From Actinacidiphila yanglinensis (lineage in GTDB: Bacteria; Actinomycetota; Actinomycetes; Streptomycetales; Streptomycetaceae): a stretch of DNA of 64,000 nt. The position numbers and the translations under genes are program-made. The notes below the pieces were generated by a model, which saw only the letters and a list, made by a program, of their open reading frames with translations, was not told the DNA's origin and ran no database searches. Below are positions 7,970 to 16,596 of this stretch, piece by piece (positions within the stretch are counted from its first letter, which is position 1; every line of letters begins with the position of its first letter). The stretch is taken from positions 248,001 to 312,000 of the forward strand of contig NZ_FNVU01000002.1 of assembly GCF_900107965.1 (NCBI RefSeq), written 5' to 3'.

Positions 7970-8016
7970 AGGGCCGCGGAATCCCACACCGGGAACCGCG
8001 GCCCTTCTGTTTTCTC
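7970..8016 (+). terminator. Intrinsic terminator (attenuator) upstream of wblC
   Basis: AGGGCCGCGG (7970-7979) pairs with CCGCGGCCCT (7996-8005). An inner TCCC/GGGA pairing extends the stem, and the U-rich run TTCTGTTTTCTC follows. U-tract terminators are rare in this GC-rich window. This one sits about 90 bases before the wblC start, so it must be read through for wblC to be expressed. Confidence 0.7.
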
Positions 8017-8105
8017 CCACCGGAGATCGCTGTCTTCCCGACAGACATGACAGACACAACCGAAGACCGGCCCACCGGCCGGACCGACAGACGAGGAACG
8101 ACACC

Positions 8106-8519
8106 GTGCATTCCGCCCCGCACGCCACGTCCGGACTTCACCCCGACCTGACCGGGACGCCCACCGGCGACCTCACTGACCACCCTCCCCTCGGCCCCGC
8201 CGGGGGAGCTCCCAGCGCAGACCCTCCGGAGAACACCTTGCTGCCCCTCACCGAGCTCGACGACGAGATCGAGCGACTCGGCGTGCCCGTCCCGTGCCGG
8301 ACCTACGACCCCGAGGTCTTCTTCGCGGAGTCCCCGGCCGACGTCGAGTACGCCAAGTCCCTCTGCCAGACCTGTCCGGTCCGCGAGGCCTGCCTCGCCG
8401 GTGCCAAGGACCGCCGCGAGCCCTGGGGTGTCTGGGGCGGCGAGCTGTTCATCCAGGGCGTGGTCGTGCCCCGCAAGCGGCCGCGTGGCCGTCCGCGCAA
8501 GAACGCTGTCGCGGCATGA
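8106..8519 (+). CDS. wblC: WblC/WhiB7 iron-sulfur transcription factor
   Basis: A 137-residue WhiB-family protein. The [4Fe-4S] ligands are Cys64, Cys87, Cys90 and Cys96; the G[I/V]WGG turn that contacts the housekeeping sigma factor is GVWGG (108-112); and the C-terminal AT-hook RGRPRK (127-132) is the hallmark of the WhiB7/WblC subgroup. The family activates intrinsic resistance to ribosome-targeting antibiotics by binding AT-rich DNA next to the -35. The GTG start has GAGGAA upstream. It overlaps a possible start of the next small gene by ATGA. It is preceded by a long leader with an ORF and a terminator, consistent with attenuation. Confidence 0.95.
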   Translation: MHSAPHATSGLHPDLTGTPTGDLTDHPPLGPAGGAPSADPPENTLLPLTELDDEIERLGVPVPCRTYDPEVFFAESPADVEYAKSLCQTCPVREACLAGAKDRREPWGVWGGELFIQGVVVPRKRPRGRPRKNAVAA

Positions 8520-8686
8520 GCACCCGCGGCATGCTCCGCAACCGGCCCGGCACCATCGACCGACCGCTGACGCACGACCCGAAGCACCACGACTCCAAGA
8601 ATCAGGCCCCGATGACCACTTTCCGCACCGATCAGCCCGCACGTACTTCCGACGCGTTCGCGTCGAACCAGAACAGGAACCTCGAA

Positions 8687-8857
8687 ATGCAACTCATGCC
8701 AGAAGCTCTGGCTCGTGCCCATATGCAACAGCGACTGCGCGAGGCCGAACACGAACGAAGGTCGCAACGTCTGCTCGCCGCCCGCCGGCTCCAGCGCCGT
8801 GCCGAGCGCGCCTCGCTGCGCGCCCGCCGTGCACTGGCCATGGCGGTCATGCAGTAG
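8687..8857 (+). CDS. Small basic helical protein downstream of wblC
   Basis: A 56-residue protein beginning MQLMPEALARAHMQQRL, almost entirely charged helix (many Arg, Glu, Ala) and ending RRALAMAVMQ. The chosen ATG has AGGAA 7 bases upstream and gives the start seen in small proteins that recur beside Streptomyces wbl genes. The same frame is open back to an ATG at 8516 that overlaps the wblC stop as ATGA and would give a 113-residue product by translational coupling. No domain is recognised and the function is unknown. Confidence 0.6.
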   Translation: MQLMPEALARAHMQQRLREAEHERRSQRLLAARRLQRRAERASLRARRALAMAVMQ

Positions 8858-8947
8858 CCGACGCGCACGCGACCGCACTCGCGCGGTAGCCGTGATGCAG
8901 TAATCGCGTCCAGGCAATCGCGAAGCGACGCTGACCACGTACGATCC

Positions 8948-8980
8948 CGCGGGACCGGTCCCACCAGGACCGGTCCCGCG
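8948..8980 (+). terminator. Terminator after the wblC operon
   Basis: A perfect 14-base-pair stem (8948-8961 with 8967-8980) around a 5-base loop, GC-rich and without a U-tract. Confidence 0.6.
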
Positions 8981-9027
8981 GTGCGTTGGCGCGACGGGAC
9001 CGGCGGGCGCGGAGGTATCGTCGCCCG

Positions 9028-9279
9028 GTGGATCAGAACCCCCCTCAGACCACGACGACGGGTACGCCGTCCCGCACGACGACCACGCCGCCCGCGACGA
9101 CCGCCATGCCGTCCCCGCTCTCCCGCGCGGCGTGCGGTCGCTGCGGCGCGACGGCCGAGGGCCTGCCGCTGACCTGGATCTGCTCGGTCGAGAACGGTCG
9201 CCGTGTGCACTTCTGCGACGCCTGCGCCCGCAAGCACCTGCGCAGCATCGAGGGCCGCCTCGACTCCGCCTGGTGGTAG
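9028..9279 (+). CDS. Small zinc-ribbon-like protein
   Basis: An 83-residue protein. A threonine/proline-rich N terminus is followed by CGRC (a CxxC knuckle), WICSVENGRRVHFC and CDAC, giving two CxxC pairs that could bind one zinc, and a conserved-looking C terminus ARKHLRSIEGRLDSAWW. I recognise the pattern as common in Streptomyces but know no function. The GTG at 9028 has GGAGG 12 bases upstream; an in-frame ATG at 9109 is a shorter alternative. It is tail-to-tail with the kinase-like gene, one base apart. Confidence 0.7.
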   Translation: MDQNPPQTTTTGTPSRTTTTPPATTAMPSPLSRAACGRCGATAEGLPLTWICSVENGRRVHFCDACARKHLRSIEGRLDSAWW

Positions 9280-9280
9280 C

Positions 9281-10630
9281 TCACGCCGACGCCTCGGTCC
9301 CCTCCGGATCGAATCCCGGCAGCCATTCCCGCAACTCCGCGCGCAGCCGCACTCGGGCGCCGAGCTGGCACAGCACCCCGACCGTGCTCAACGTCACCCG
9401 GTGGATCAGCAGGTACGACGGGGGCAGGTTCAACTGCTTGCCCAACTGGTGCGCGGGCGAACGCGGATCGGCGATCCTGGCCGCCTGCGCCCGCATCCAC
9501 GCCCGGTCGAACCCGAACTCCTCGCGCCCGGCCGGCTCGATGATCGGCCGCAGGTAGTCGAGGACGGCTTCCGCGTCCAGGTTGATCGTCGGCTTGACGA
9601 AGCCCTCCGCCCGCAGCATCCGGTAGACCTCGTCCGCCTCGTCGGCCAGTGCCAGGCGCAGCGCGGTGCCGATCGGCAGCGGCAGCCCCTCCGGCAACCG
9701 GTCGACGGTGCCGAAGTCCAGCACGCCCAGCCGCCAGCCCTCGGCCGGGCCGTCGTCGGTGAGCAGCCGGAAGTTGCCCGGGTGCGGGTCGGCGTGCAGC
9801 AGCCCGGTCCTGGCCGGTCCGGCGAACAGGAAGTGCGCCAGCAACTGCCCGGCCCGGTCCCGCATCTCCTGGCTTCCGCCCGAGATCACCTCGGAGAGCG
9901 GCACCCCGTCCATCCACTCGGTGACCAGCACCTGGTCCGCCTGGTGGACGACATCCGGCACCTCGACGTCGGGGTCGCCGGCGAACTCCACCGCGTGCGC
10001 GTGCTGGGACCGGGCCTCCAGCGCGTAGTCCAGCTCCTCCGCCACCCTGGCTCGCAATTCCGCCAGCAGCGGCTTCACGTCCATCCCCGGCACCAGCGGG
10101 CCGAACAGCCGTGCCACCCGGCCGAGTTGCGACAGGTCGGACAGCAGCGCGTCCCCGGCCCCCGGGTACTGGACCTTCACCGCGACCTGGCGGCCGTCGC
10201 TCCACACCGCCCGGTGCACCTGCCCGATCGACGCGGCCGCGGCCGGGGTGTCCTCGAACGTGTCGAACATCGCGCGCCAGTCCTTGCCGAGCTGCTCGGC
10301 CAGCACCCGGTGCACGGTGCGGGCCGGCATCGGCGGGGCGGCCTCCTGGAGCTTGGTGAGCGCCGCCCGGTACGGCCCGGCGATGTCCTCCGGCAGCGCC
10401 GATTCGAAGACCGAGAGGGCCTGCCCGAACTTCATCGCGCCGCCCTTCAGCTCGCCGAGCACCTTGAAGAGCTGTTCGGCGGTGCGCTCCTGCAACTCGC
10501 TCGCGACCTCGTCAGCCGGTCGGCCGCCCAACCTCTTGCCCAGCCCGAGCGTCGCCCGCCCGGCGAAGCCCAGAGGAAGCGCGGCCAGCTTCGCGGTGCG
10601 AGTCACCGCCTTGCGCGGAAGATCAGACAT
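9281..10630 (-). CDS. ABC1/UbiB-family atypical kinase-like protein
   Basis: A 449-residue ABC1 (ADCK/AarF) family protein. It has the family's KxGQ motif (GGAMKFGQALSVFESALPED), the Ala-rich nucleotide loop (PAAAASIGQVHRAV), the VAIK-type lysine (VAVKVQYPG), the EELDYALEA helix, the catalytic-like loop LLHADPHPGNF and the metal motif LDFGTVDRL. Members act as ATPases or kinases in isoprenoid-quinone and lipid metabolism, but the role in actinomycetes that make menaquinone is not settled. ATG 10628-10630 follows AGGGGG; an in-frame ATG four codons upstream lacks a site of its own. Confidence 0.88.
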   Translation of the reverse strand: MSDLPRKAVTRTAKLAALPLGFAGRATLGLGKRLGGRPADEVASELQERTAEQLFKVLGELKGGAMKFGQALSVFESALPEDIAGPYRAALTKLQEAAPPMPARTVHRVLAEQLGKDWRAMFDTFEDTPAAAASIGQVHRAVWSDGRQVAVKVQYPGAGDALLSDLSQLGRVARLFGPLVPGMDVKPLLAELRARVAEELDYALEARSQHAHAVEFAGDPDVEVPDVVHQADQVLVTEWMDGVPLSEVISGGSQEMRDRAGQLLAHFLFAGPARTGLLHADPHPGNFRLLTDDGPAEGWRLGVLDFGTVDRLPEGLPLPIGTALRLALADEADEVYRMLRAEGFVKPTINLDAEAVLDYLRPIIEPAGREEFGFDRAWMRAQAARIADPRSPAHQLGKQLNLPPSYLLIHRVTLSTVGVLCQLGARVRLRAELREWLPGFDPEGTEASA

Positions 10631-10839
10631 GCGCCCCCTCATTTCCCGTCGGTCACATGGCCATTGTGCCCCGCCGGGCCGCCGCCCGACCGAGCCGATC
10701 AGGACCTACTGCCTGCGACGGGCGGTCCGGGGAAGCCCTCGCGCCGCCTCCGGACCCTCCTTTCGGGCCCGCCCGCACGGCGCCGCCCCGGGCCTGTCCG
10801 CCCGCCCGGCCCGCCGCGAGCCGGCGCCCACTGCGGCCC

Positions 10840-12183
10840 TTACCCCCCGATGTGTGCGAGACGAGGCCTGACGCCCGACCCCGTCCACACTCCTCTCGGT
10901 GTCCCGGCGGCGGTACTCACGGTGGCCCCCGCGCCAAACCCGGCGGCGGGTGCGGGCACCGTGGCTGCGGTGCCCGCACCGACCGTCGAGCCCGCAGCGC
11001 CGGTCGAGCTCGCCGCGTCGGCTCCGGCTGCCCCGGTCACGGTGCCCTCACCCGCCGCGGGCGCCTCGCTCCGCCCGGGCGCTTCCTCGCTCCGTGCCCG
11101 CGCCGCCGCACCGCACCCGCAGCGCCCGTCCGCCGGCAGTGCCCGGACCCGGGTGGACAACCGGCCGAGGGACAGCTCCACCCGGGCGCCGGCGCTGGGC
11201 GGGACCCGCCCGTCGAGGTGGGCCAGCACATGCGCCGCCGCCAGCCCCGCCACCGCCGTGGCCAGGGCGATGTCGCAGGCCGGCACCGCGACGGGGTGAC
11301 CCGAGCGCAGCTGCGCCAGCATCCGCGGCCAGGCCGGATCGCGGTCGGCCAGTGCCAGCCCCTGGCACTCCCCGCAGCCGGTCCGCCCGGGCAGCACCAG
11401 CGGTCCGATGATGCCGCTGCCCTCCAGTACTCCTGTGTAGAGGTGGGGCACGCCCGAAGCGACCAGCCGGCGCGACTGCGCGACATCCGGCGCGTAGGCC
11501 AGCAGACCGTCCCGGGGCGCGACCACCGTGACCGTCCGGCCGGGCGCGTCGGCGGCACCGGCTGGGGCCGCCGGTCCGGCCCGTCCGTGCCGCGCCGCCC
11601 CGGGTGCGGCCCGGCGGACCGCACCCCGCCCCGCGGCATCCCGCCGCTCGCCCACCTGCTCGGCCGGGAAGCCCGCCGGGCCGACGTCCCACGGCTCGAC
11701 CCGTCCCACGTCGACCACGTCCACCGCCCCCACTCCGGCCGCCGACAGCAGGGACGCCACCGCCGCGCCCACCCGGCCCGCCCCCAGCACCCGCACCCGC
11801 GACCTGCGCCGGTGCCGTATCCGCAGCGCGCCCTCGCCCGGTCCCGGGTGCAGCACCGACAATGCCGCGAGGTCGGGACGCAACCGGTCCAGCATGTCCG
11901 TGCGGTGCCGCAGGGCGCCGGACAGATCCGCGTGCGCGCTCGCGTCGTCGAGCACGCCGCCTTCCGCGAGCAGCACCAGCAGCCGCCGGACCCGGTCGGG
12001 CTCCAGCCCCAGCGCGCCCGCCTCGCGGGTCAGCGCGTCGGCGCTCCGCGTGCCGTCCAGCAGGGACAGGAACCCGGCCGACGGGCCGTCCACCGGCTCC
12101 AGTACCACCGCCCGCTCCGGGTCCACCCCGAACTGCACGCACTCCCGGTCCCGCCAGCTCTGCCGCAGCGCGCTCTTCAGCAT
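10840..12183 (-). CDS. ThiF/E1-like adenylyltransferase-fold protein
   Basis: A 447-residue protein of the E1/ThiF/MoeB superfamily. The N-terminal third (MLKSALRQSWRDRECVQFG...) resembles the winged region found in the TOMM leader-binding type of E1 proteins. The Rossmann loop is VLGAGRVGAAVASLLSAAGVG, followed by the acidic strand VDVVDVGRVEPWDV. Four cysteines (CGEC and CGCG) could bind zinc. The last 85 residues are a low-complexity Ala/Thr/Val/Gly tail. No precursor peptide or cyclodehydratase gene is adjacent, so a RiPP role is not supported. ATG 12181-12183 is chosen; GTG three codons upstream is possible. Confidence 0.72.
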   Translation of the reverse strand: MLKSALRQSWRDRECVQFGVDPERAVVLEPVDGPSAGFLSLLDGTRSADALTREAGALGLEPDRVRRLLVLLAEGGVLDDASAHADLSGALRHRTDMLDRLRPDLAALSVLHPGPGEGALRIRHRRRSRVRVLGAGRVGAAVASLLSAAGVGAVDVVDVGRVEPWDVGPAGFPAEQVGERRDAAGRGAVRRAAPGAARHGRAGPAAPAGAADAPGRTVTVVAPRDGLLAYAPDVAQSRRLVASGVPHLYTGVLEGSGIIGPLVLPGRTGCGECQGLALADRDPAWPRMLAQLRSGHPVAVPACDIALATAVAGLAAAHVLAHLDGRVPPSAGARVELSLGRLSTRVRALPADGRCGCGAAARARSEEAPGRSEAPAAGEGTVTGAAGADAASSTGAAGSTVGAGTAATVPAPAAGFGAGATVSTAAGTPRGVWTGSGVRPRLAHIGG

Positions 12184-12533
12184 CAACCGCACGACTCCGC
12201 CCTCCTCCGCGAGGCGCACCCGGGCCCGCCATCGCGCCCGCTCCACAGCCCGCCCGCACATGTCGCCCACTCCCGGCCGAGTGCCGCGGCGGATCCTGGT
12301 CCCGGGCCGCGCCGAAGGCTCCCCTCGGGGGACGCTCCGTGCTCACCTCAACCAGTCCGTCCGGACACTCTCCGTGACCGACATCTCCACCATGCCCGAA
12401 AAAATCACCAGCGCCGAAGTTATCCACAGGTTGTGAGGGATAGTCGTTCAATATGCGTATGAACCGAGGTGATTCCTGCGGCAACCGGCCTGGGGGCGGG
12501 ACTTCCCCCGCGGACAACGGGTAACGTCGAGAC

Positions 12534-13145
12534 GTGTCCGCCGATCCTGCCCATGACATCGCAGACCAGCCCGCCCGCGGCATCGGGGCGGGCGAGCCGA
12601 GCAGGCCAGGCGGGCCGATCGTGAAAGGCTCCGTCGAGGTGCGTCGCAGCGCCCGGCGGCGCCGTACGGTGTCCGCCTATCGAGACGGCGATCGCACGAT
12701 CGTTCTGCTGCCGGCCCGGATGTCCGCCGCGGAGGAACAGCGCTGGGTGACGGTGATGCTGGAGAAGCTCGCCGCCCAGGAGAGCCGCCGGATGCCCGGC
12801 GACGACGAGCTGGCCGCCCGTGCCGAGCGCCTCTCCGAGCAGTACCTGCACGCGCGGGCCGTGCCCGACACCGTGCGCTGGGTGACGAACCAGAACTCCC
12901 GATGGGGGTCGTGCACCCCCGCCGAAAGCAGCATCCGCCTCTCCCACCGCCTCCAGGGCATGCCCGAGTACGTCATCGACTACGTGCTGCTGCACGAGCT
13001 CGCGCACCTGCTGGTGCCGGGCCACGGTCCGCAGTTCTGGAAGCTCCTGGAGAGCTACCCGCGCACCGAGCGGGCCCGCGGCTTCCTGGAGGGCGTGGTC
13101 GCCGCGGACCGCCTGCCCAACGCGCCTGCCCCGCGCGAGGACTGA
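12534..13145 (+). CDS. YgjP-like (DUF45/M48-type) metallopeptidase
   Basis: A 203-residue protein with the zincin motif HELAH in VLLHELAHLLVPGHGPQFWKLLE. The third ligand His sits four residues after the motif, and the family-specific WGSCT (NQNSRWGSCTPAESSIRLSHRL) lies before it. This is the YgjP/WLM-type minigluzincin family. Its role in actinomycetes is unknown; yeast relatives act in DNA-protein crosslink repair, but that is a distant inference. The GTG start lacks a strong ribosome site. A TTATCCACA sequence (12420-12428) and a short AT-rich patch lie upstream. Confidence 0.85.
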   Translation: MSADPAHDIADQPARGIGAGEPSRPGGPIVKGSVEVRRSARRRRTVSAYRDGDRTIVLLPARMSAAEEQRWVTVMLEKLAAQESRRMPGDDELAARAERLSEQYLHARAVPDTVRWVTNQNSRWGSCTPAESSIRLSHRLQGMPEYVIDYVLLHELAHLLVPGHGPQFWKLLESYPRTERARGFLEGVVAADRLPNAPAPRED

Positions 13146-13351
13146 CCGCGCGGCCGCGCGCCGTCCCCGCAACTCCCCGCCGTGGCCGCACCGGTGGCAC
13201 AGCCCTGCTACATGCCCGGTACGGAGCCGTGATGGCCGGTTCCGATGCGAGCGGTTAGCCTGACGCAACGCACGAGAACGACACGCGCGGACGACGCGAA
13301 CCAAGCGCCGTGGCGGAGCGGGACGACAAGCGGATGGGGGACGGTCGCGCA

Positions 13352-15013
13352 ATGGCCAGGGAGTTCCAACGTGGCCACAAGGCCAAGATCAGTGATCTGA
13401 CCGCCGGGACGGATCTCTATGTCGGCGTGCAGATCAGCGCTCCCGGCCTCACGTTCGACATCAGCTGCTTCGGCCTCGACGCCCAGGAACAGCTGTCGGA
13501 CGACCGGTACTTCGTGTTCTTCAACCAGCCGAAGTCCCCCGAGGAGTCGATCCAGCTGCTCGGCGCGCAGGCCGGCGACACCGAGTCCTTCCGCGTCACG
13601 CTGGACCGGATCCCGGCCGCCGTGCACAGGCTGTCCTTCACCGCCACCATCGACGGCAACGGGCAGATGTCGCAGGTGTCGCCCGGCTACATCCGGCTGG
13701 TCGCGGGCGGCGAGGAGGTCGCGCGGTACGCCTTCACCGGCGCGGAGTTCAGCACCGAACGCGCCGTGATGCTCGCCGACATCTACCTCAAGGACGTGTG
13801 GCGGTTCGCGGCGGTCGGGCAGGGCTTCGACGGCGGACTGGACGCGCTGCTGCGCAACTTCGGCGGCGAGGTCGCCGAGGAGGAGCCCGCCGCTCAAGCG
13901 CCGCAGGCCGCCCCGGGGTTCGCACCGCCCGCCGGGCCCGCCGCTGCCGCACCCGGCTTCGCGCCGCCGCCGGGGCCCGCCGCGGGTACCCCGCCGCCGC
14001 TGCCGGCGCCGACTCCCGCCCCCGCGCCCGCCCCCGTGCCGCCCCCGGCGCCGGCCCCCGCGTTCGGGGCGCCGCCGTCCGCCCCCACCCCGCCGCCGCT
14101 GCCGGGCGCCGCCGACGACTCGATCCACCAGGCGCCCACCATCGTCGGGCCGTTGGCGACGCCGCCGGCGCAGGCCCCTCCCTTCGGGCAGGTCCCGCCG
14201 CCCGGGCCGCCGCCCCCGTTCCCGGGGCAGGCCACCCCGCCGCCCTTCCCGCAGCAGCCGGGGCAGCCGGGCCAGTTCGGCCAGCCCGGGCCGCCCGGTC
14301 CTCCGATGGGTCAGGGCGGGTACGCCGTCCCGCAGACCCCCACTCTGGCCGCGGGCATCAGCGTCTCCATGCAGAAGTACCGCGAGCAGCCCACCGGTCA
14401 GCGCTGGACCCAGCAGAACGCCAAGATGATGCGCGCCGACCTCGGCCAGGGCGGCGGCCAGCCCGTGCTCGCCCGGCAGGGCGCCATGGTGCTCTATCAG
14501 GGCAAGGTCGAGTTCGCCTACAAGGGCGCGGGCTTCCGCGGCCGGGTGGTCGGCAACATGACCGGCCAGGAGATGCAGTTGATGCGCTGCACGGGCGGCG
14601 GCCAGGTCTTCTTCGCAGAGAACGCCTCCTACCTGCACCCCGTCGAGTTGCAGGGCGACGCCATCTGCGTCTCGGCGGAGAACGTGCTCGCCTTCGACGA
14701 GGGGCTCCAGCACGAGGTCCGCCGGATCGAGGGCCATGGCATCCCCGGCGGCGCCCTGTTCACCATGCAGTTCCAGGGCACCGGCACGGTGATCGTCAAG
14801 ACGCACGGCACCCCGGTGGTCCTCCCGGTGACGCCCACCACCTACGCCGACAGCAACGCGATCGTCGCCTGGTCGGCGAGTTCCCAGGTGATCGTCTCCA
14901 GCCAGGTGCGACTGCGCAGGAGCGCCTACCCCGGCCACAGCGGCGAGACCGTGAACCTCCAGTTCCGCGGCGCGCCCGGCAACTTCATCGTCGTCCAGCC
15001 CTACGAGGTGTGA
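13352..15013 (+). CDS. TerD-AIM24 fusion protein
   Basis: A 553-residue protein with three parts. Residues 1 to about 185 are a TerD/CABP domain (LTAGTDLYVGVQISAPGLTFDISCFGLDA...DDRYFVFFNQPKSPE...RVTLDRIPAAVHRLSFTATIDG), the Ca2+-binding fold of tellurite-resistance proteins. Next is a long Pro/Ala/Gly-rich linker (about 190-335). The C-terminal domain (about 345-553) is an AIM24 (DUF124) beta-fold related to the mitochondrial membrane-organising protein Aim24. The ATG at 13352 was chosen from the family N terminus MAREFQRGHKAKI. The next two genes encode stand-alone AIM24 proteins with gaps of 6 and 16 bases, forming an operon that may act at the inner face of the membrane under stress. Confidence 0.88.
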   Translation: MAREFQRGHKAKISDLTAGTDLYVGVQISAPGLTFDISCFGLDAQEQLSDDRYFVFFNQPKSPEESIQLLGAQAGDTESFRVTLDRIPAAVHRLSFTATIDGNGQMSQVSPGYIRLVAGGEEVARYAFTGAEFSTERAVMLADIYLKDVWRFAAVGQGFDGGLDALLRNFGGEVAEEEPAAQAPQAAPGFAPPAGPAAAAPGFAPPPGPAAGTPPPLPAPTPAPAPAPVPPPAPAPAFGAPPSAPTPPPLPGAADDSIHQAPTIVGPLATPPAQAPPFGQVPPPGPPPPFPGQATPPPFPQQPGQPGQFGQPGPPGPPMGQGGYAVPQTPTLAAGISVSMQKYREQPTGQRWTQQNAKMMRADLGQGGGQPVLARQGAMVLYQGKVEFAYKGAGFRGRVVGNMTGQEMQLMRCTGGGQVFFAENASYLHPVELQGDAICVSAENVLAFDEGLQHEVRRIEGHGIPGGALFTMQFQGTGTVIVKTHGTPVVLPVTPTTYADSNAIVAWSASSQVIVSSQVRLRRSAYPGHSGETVNLQFRGAPGNFIVVQPYEV

Positions 15014-15019
15014 CCCGCC

Positions 15020-15703
15020 ATGGACCAGCAGATGATCGCGGGGTACGCGCCCAAGCCGGTCGCCGCCCGGATGGAGAACCACGGTTCGTCCATGCTCAAG
15101 GTCGCGATGGCCACCGGCCAGGACCTGTATGCGCGGACCGGTTCGATGGTCGCCTACGAGGGCTTCATCCAGTACGAGCCGAACCCGCCCGCCGTACGGC
15201 AGATGGCCTCGTCGTGGCTGACCGGTGAGAGCACCCCGGTGATGAAGTGCAGCGGCGACGGCCTGCTCTATCTGGCCGACTACGGCGCCGACGTGGTCTG
15301 CCTCAACCTCTCCGACGAGTCCGTGTCGGTCAACGGCACCAACCTGCTCGCCTTCGACGCGCACCTGCGGTGGGGCGTCGAGCGGGTCAAGGGACTCGCC
15401 AAGTTCGCCGGGCAGGGCCTGTTCAACGTGGGGGTGTCCGGCACCGGTTGGGTGGCGGTGACCTCCCGCGGCACCCCGATCGTGGTGGACTGCGGCTCGG
15501 GCGCCGACGAGACGTACGTCGACCCGGACGCCCTGGTGGCCTGGTCGTCGGGGCTCAAGATGAAGGCCAAGCGCAGCTTCAAGGCGTCGTCCCTGATCGG
15601 GCGGGGCAGCGGGGAGGCGTTCCAGATCGCGTTCTCCGGGCAGGGCTTCGTGGTCGTACAGCCGAGCGAGGACAGCACCGACCGGCTCCGGGCCCGGGGC
15701 TGA
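15020..15703 (+). CDS. AIM24 family protein
   Basis: A 227-residue single-domain AIM24/DUF124 protein. The beta-helix-like repeats are visible as QDLYARTGSMVAYEGFIQYE, the GDGLLYLADYGADVVCLNL hairpin, and the late block GTPIVVDCG...DALVAWSSGLKMK. It has no signal peptide or transmembrane segment. It begins 6 bases after the TerD-AIM24 stop, and its sequence parallels the C-terminal domain of that protein, so it arose by duplication within the operon or family. The molecular function is unknown. Confidence 0.88.
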   Translation: MDQQMIAGYAPKPVAARMENHGSSMLKVAMATGQDLYARTGSMVAYEGFIQYEPNPPAVRQMASSWLTGESTPVMKCSGDGLLYLADYGADVVCLNLSDESVSVNGTNLLAFDAHLRWGVERVKGLAKFAGQGLFNVGVSGTGWVAVTSRGTPIVVDCGSGADETYVDPDALVAWSSGLKMKAKRSFKASSLIGRGSGEAFQIAFSGQGFVVVQPSEDSTDRLRARG

Positions 15704-15719
15704 GGGGGAACGACACATC

Positions 15720-16481
15720 ATGCAGAGCCCGCTTTTCGCCTTCACCGAGGTCCAGAACCAGGACCACTACAGTCTCCAGAACTCCTACCTGCTGCGCGTC
15801 CGGCTGGACGGCAACACCGGCCCCGACTGCCTTGCCCGCAAGGGCTCGATGGTCGCGTACCAGGGCATGGTCGAGTTCGACGGCGAGTACCAGTCGCCGT
15901 ACCAGCGCAGCGCCGCCCGCCACACCGGCGAGGCGCTGGACCTGATGCGCTGCTCCGGCCAGGGCACCGTCTACCTCGCGAACCTCGCCCAGCAGATCCA
16001 CATCCTGGACGTCGACCACGACGGGCTGACGGTCGACAGCGCCTACGTCCTCGCCCTCGACTCGGGGCTGCACTGGGACGTCATCGCGGTCGACAGCCAG
16101 TACGGCCTGTCGGGCACCGGGCAGTACAACGTCGCGATCGCCGGGCAGGGCAAGGTCGCCCTCATGACGTCGGGCAAGCCGCTGATGATGCCGGTCACCC
16201 CCGACAAGTACGTCTCCTGCGACGCGGACGCGGTGGTCGCGTGGTCGACGTCGCTGCGGGTCCAGATGCAGGCGCAGACCAGCAGTTCCTCGGTGTTCCG
16301 GCGACGCGGCAACACCGGCGAGGGCTGGGAGCTGAACTTCGTCGGCCAGGGCTACGTCCTGGTGCAGCCCAGCGAGATGATGCCGCCGCAGAACGTCGAG
16401 TTCCACGGGCTGCGGGCGCAGTACGGCGTCGGGTCGCAAGGGGTGCAGGGTATGAACCAGGGGAATGTCTGGGGTCGCTGA
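15720..16481 (+). CDS. AIM24 family protein
   Basis: A 253-residue AIM24/DUF124 protein, third in the operon, with GGGGGAA upstream of its ATG. It shares the domain landmarks of the preceding gene (LARKGSMVAYQGMVEFDG, GQGTVYLANLAQQIHILDV, GKPLMMPVTPDKYVSCDADAVVAWSTSLRVQ, GQGYVLVQPSE) and adds a Gly/Gln-rich tail of about 30 residues ending MNQGNVWGR. A strong hairpin follows the gene. Confidence 0.88.
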   Translation: MQSPLFAFTEVQNQDHYSLQNSYLLRVRLDGNTGPDCLARKGSMVAYQGMVEFDGEYQSPYQRSAARHTGEALDLMRCSGQGTVYLANLAQQIHILDVDHDGLTVDSAYVLALDSGLHWDVIAVDSQYGLSGTGQYNVAIAGQGKVALMTSGKPLMMPVTPDKYVSCDADAVVAWSTSLRVQMQAQTSSSSVFRRRGNTGEGWELNFVGQGYVLVQPSEMMPPQNVEFHGLRAQYGVGSQGVQGMNQGNVWGR

Positions 16482-16552
16482 CGGGACCCGTCCCAGGCCC
16501 TGCCCGAGCCGTCGGCGGAGCAGGACCTCTTCCGAGGTGAGCCGCCTTCCGG

Positions 16553-16590
16553 CCCGGGCCCCCGCACCTTCCGCGGGGGCCGGGCCCGGG
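16553..16590. terminator. Terminator hairpin between the AIM24 operon and the Nudix gene
   Basis: A very GC-rich inverted repeat (GGCCCCCGC against GCGGGGGCC, plus a flanking CCC/GGG pairing) between convergent genes. Confidence 0.55.
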
Positions 16591-16596
16591 GATTCC

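Noticed and set aside
13146..13351. GCGGCCGC palindrome and promoter-like TAGCCT upstream of the TerD gene
   Set aside because: Short GC palindromes are frequent in this DNA, and no -35 at correct spacing supports a promoter call.
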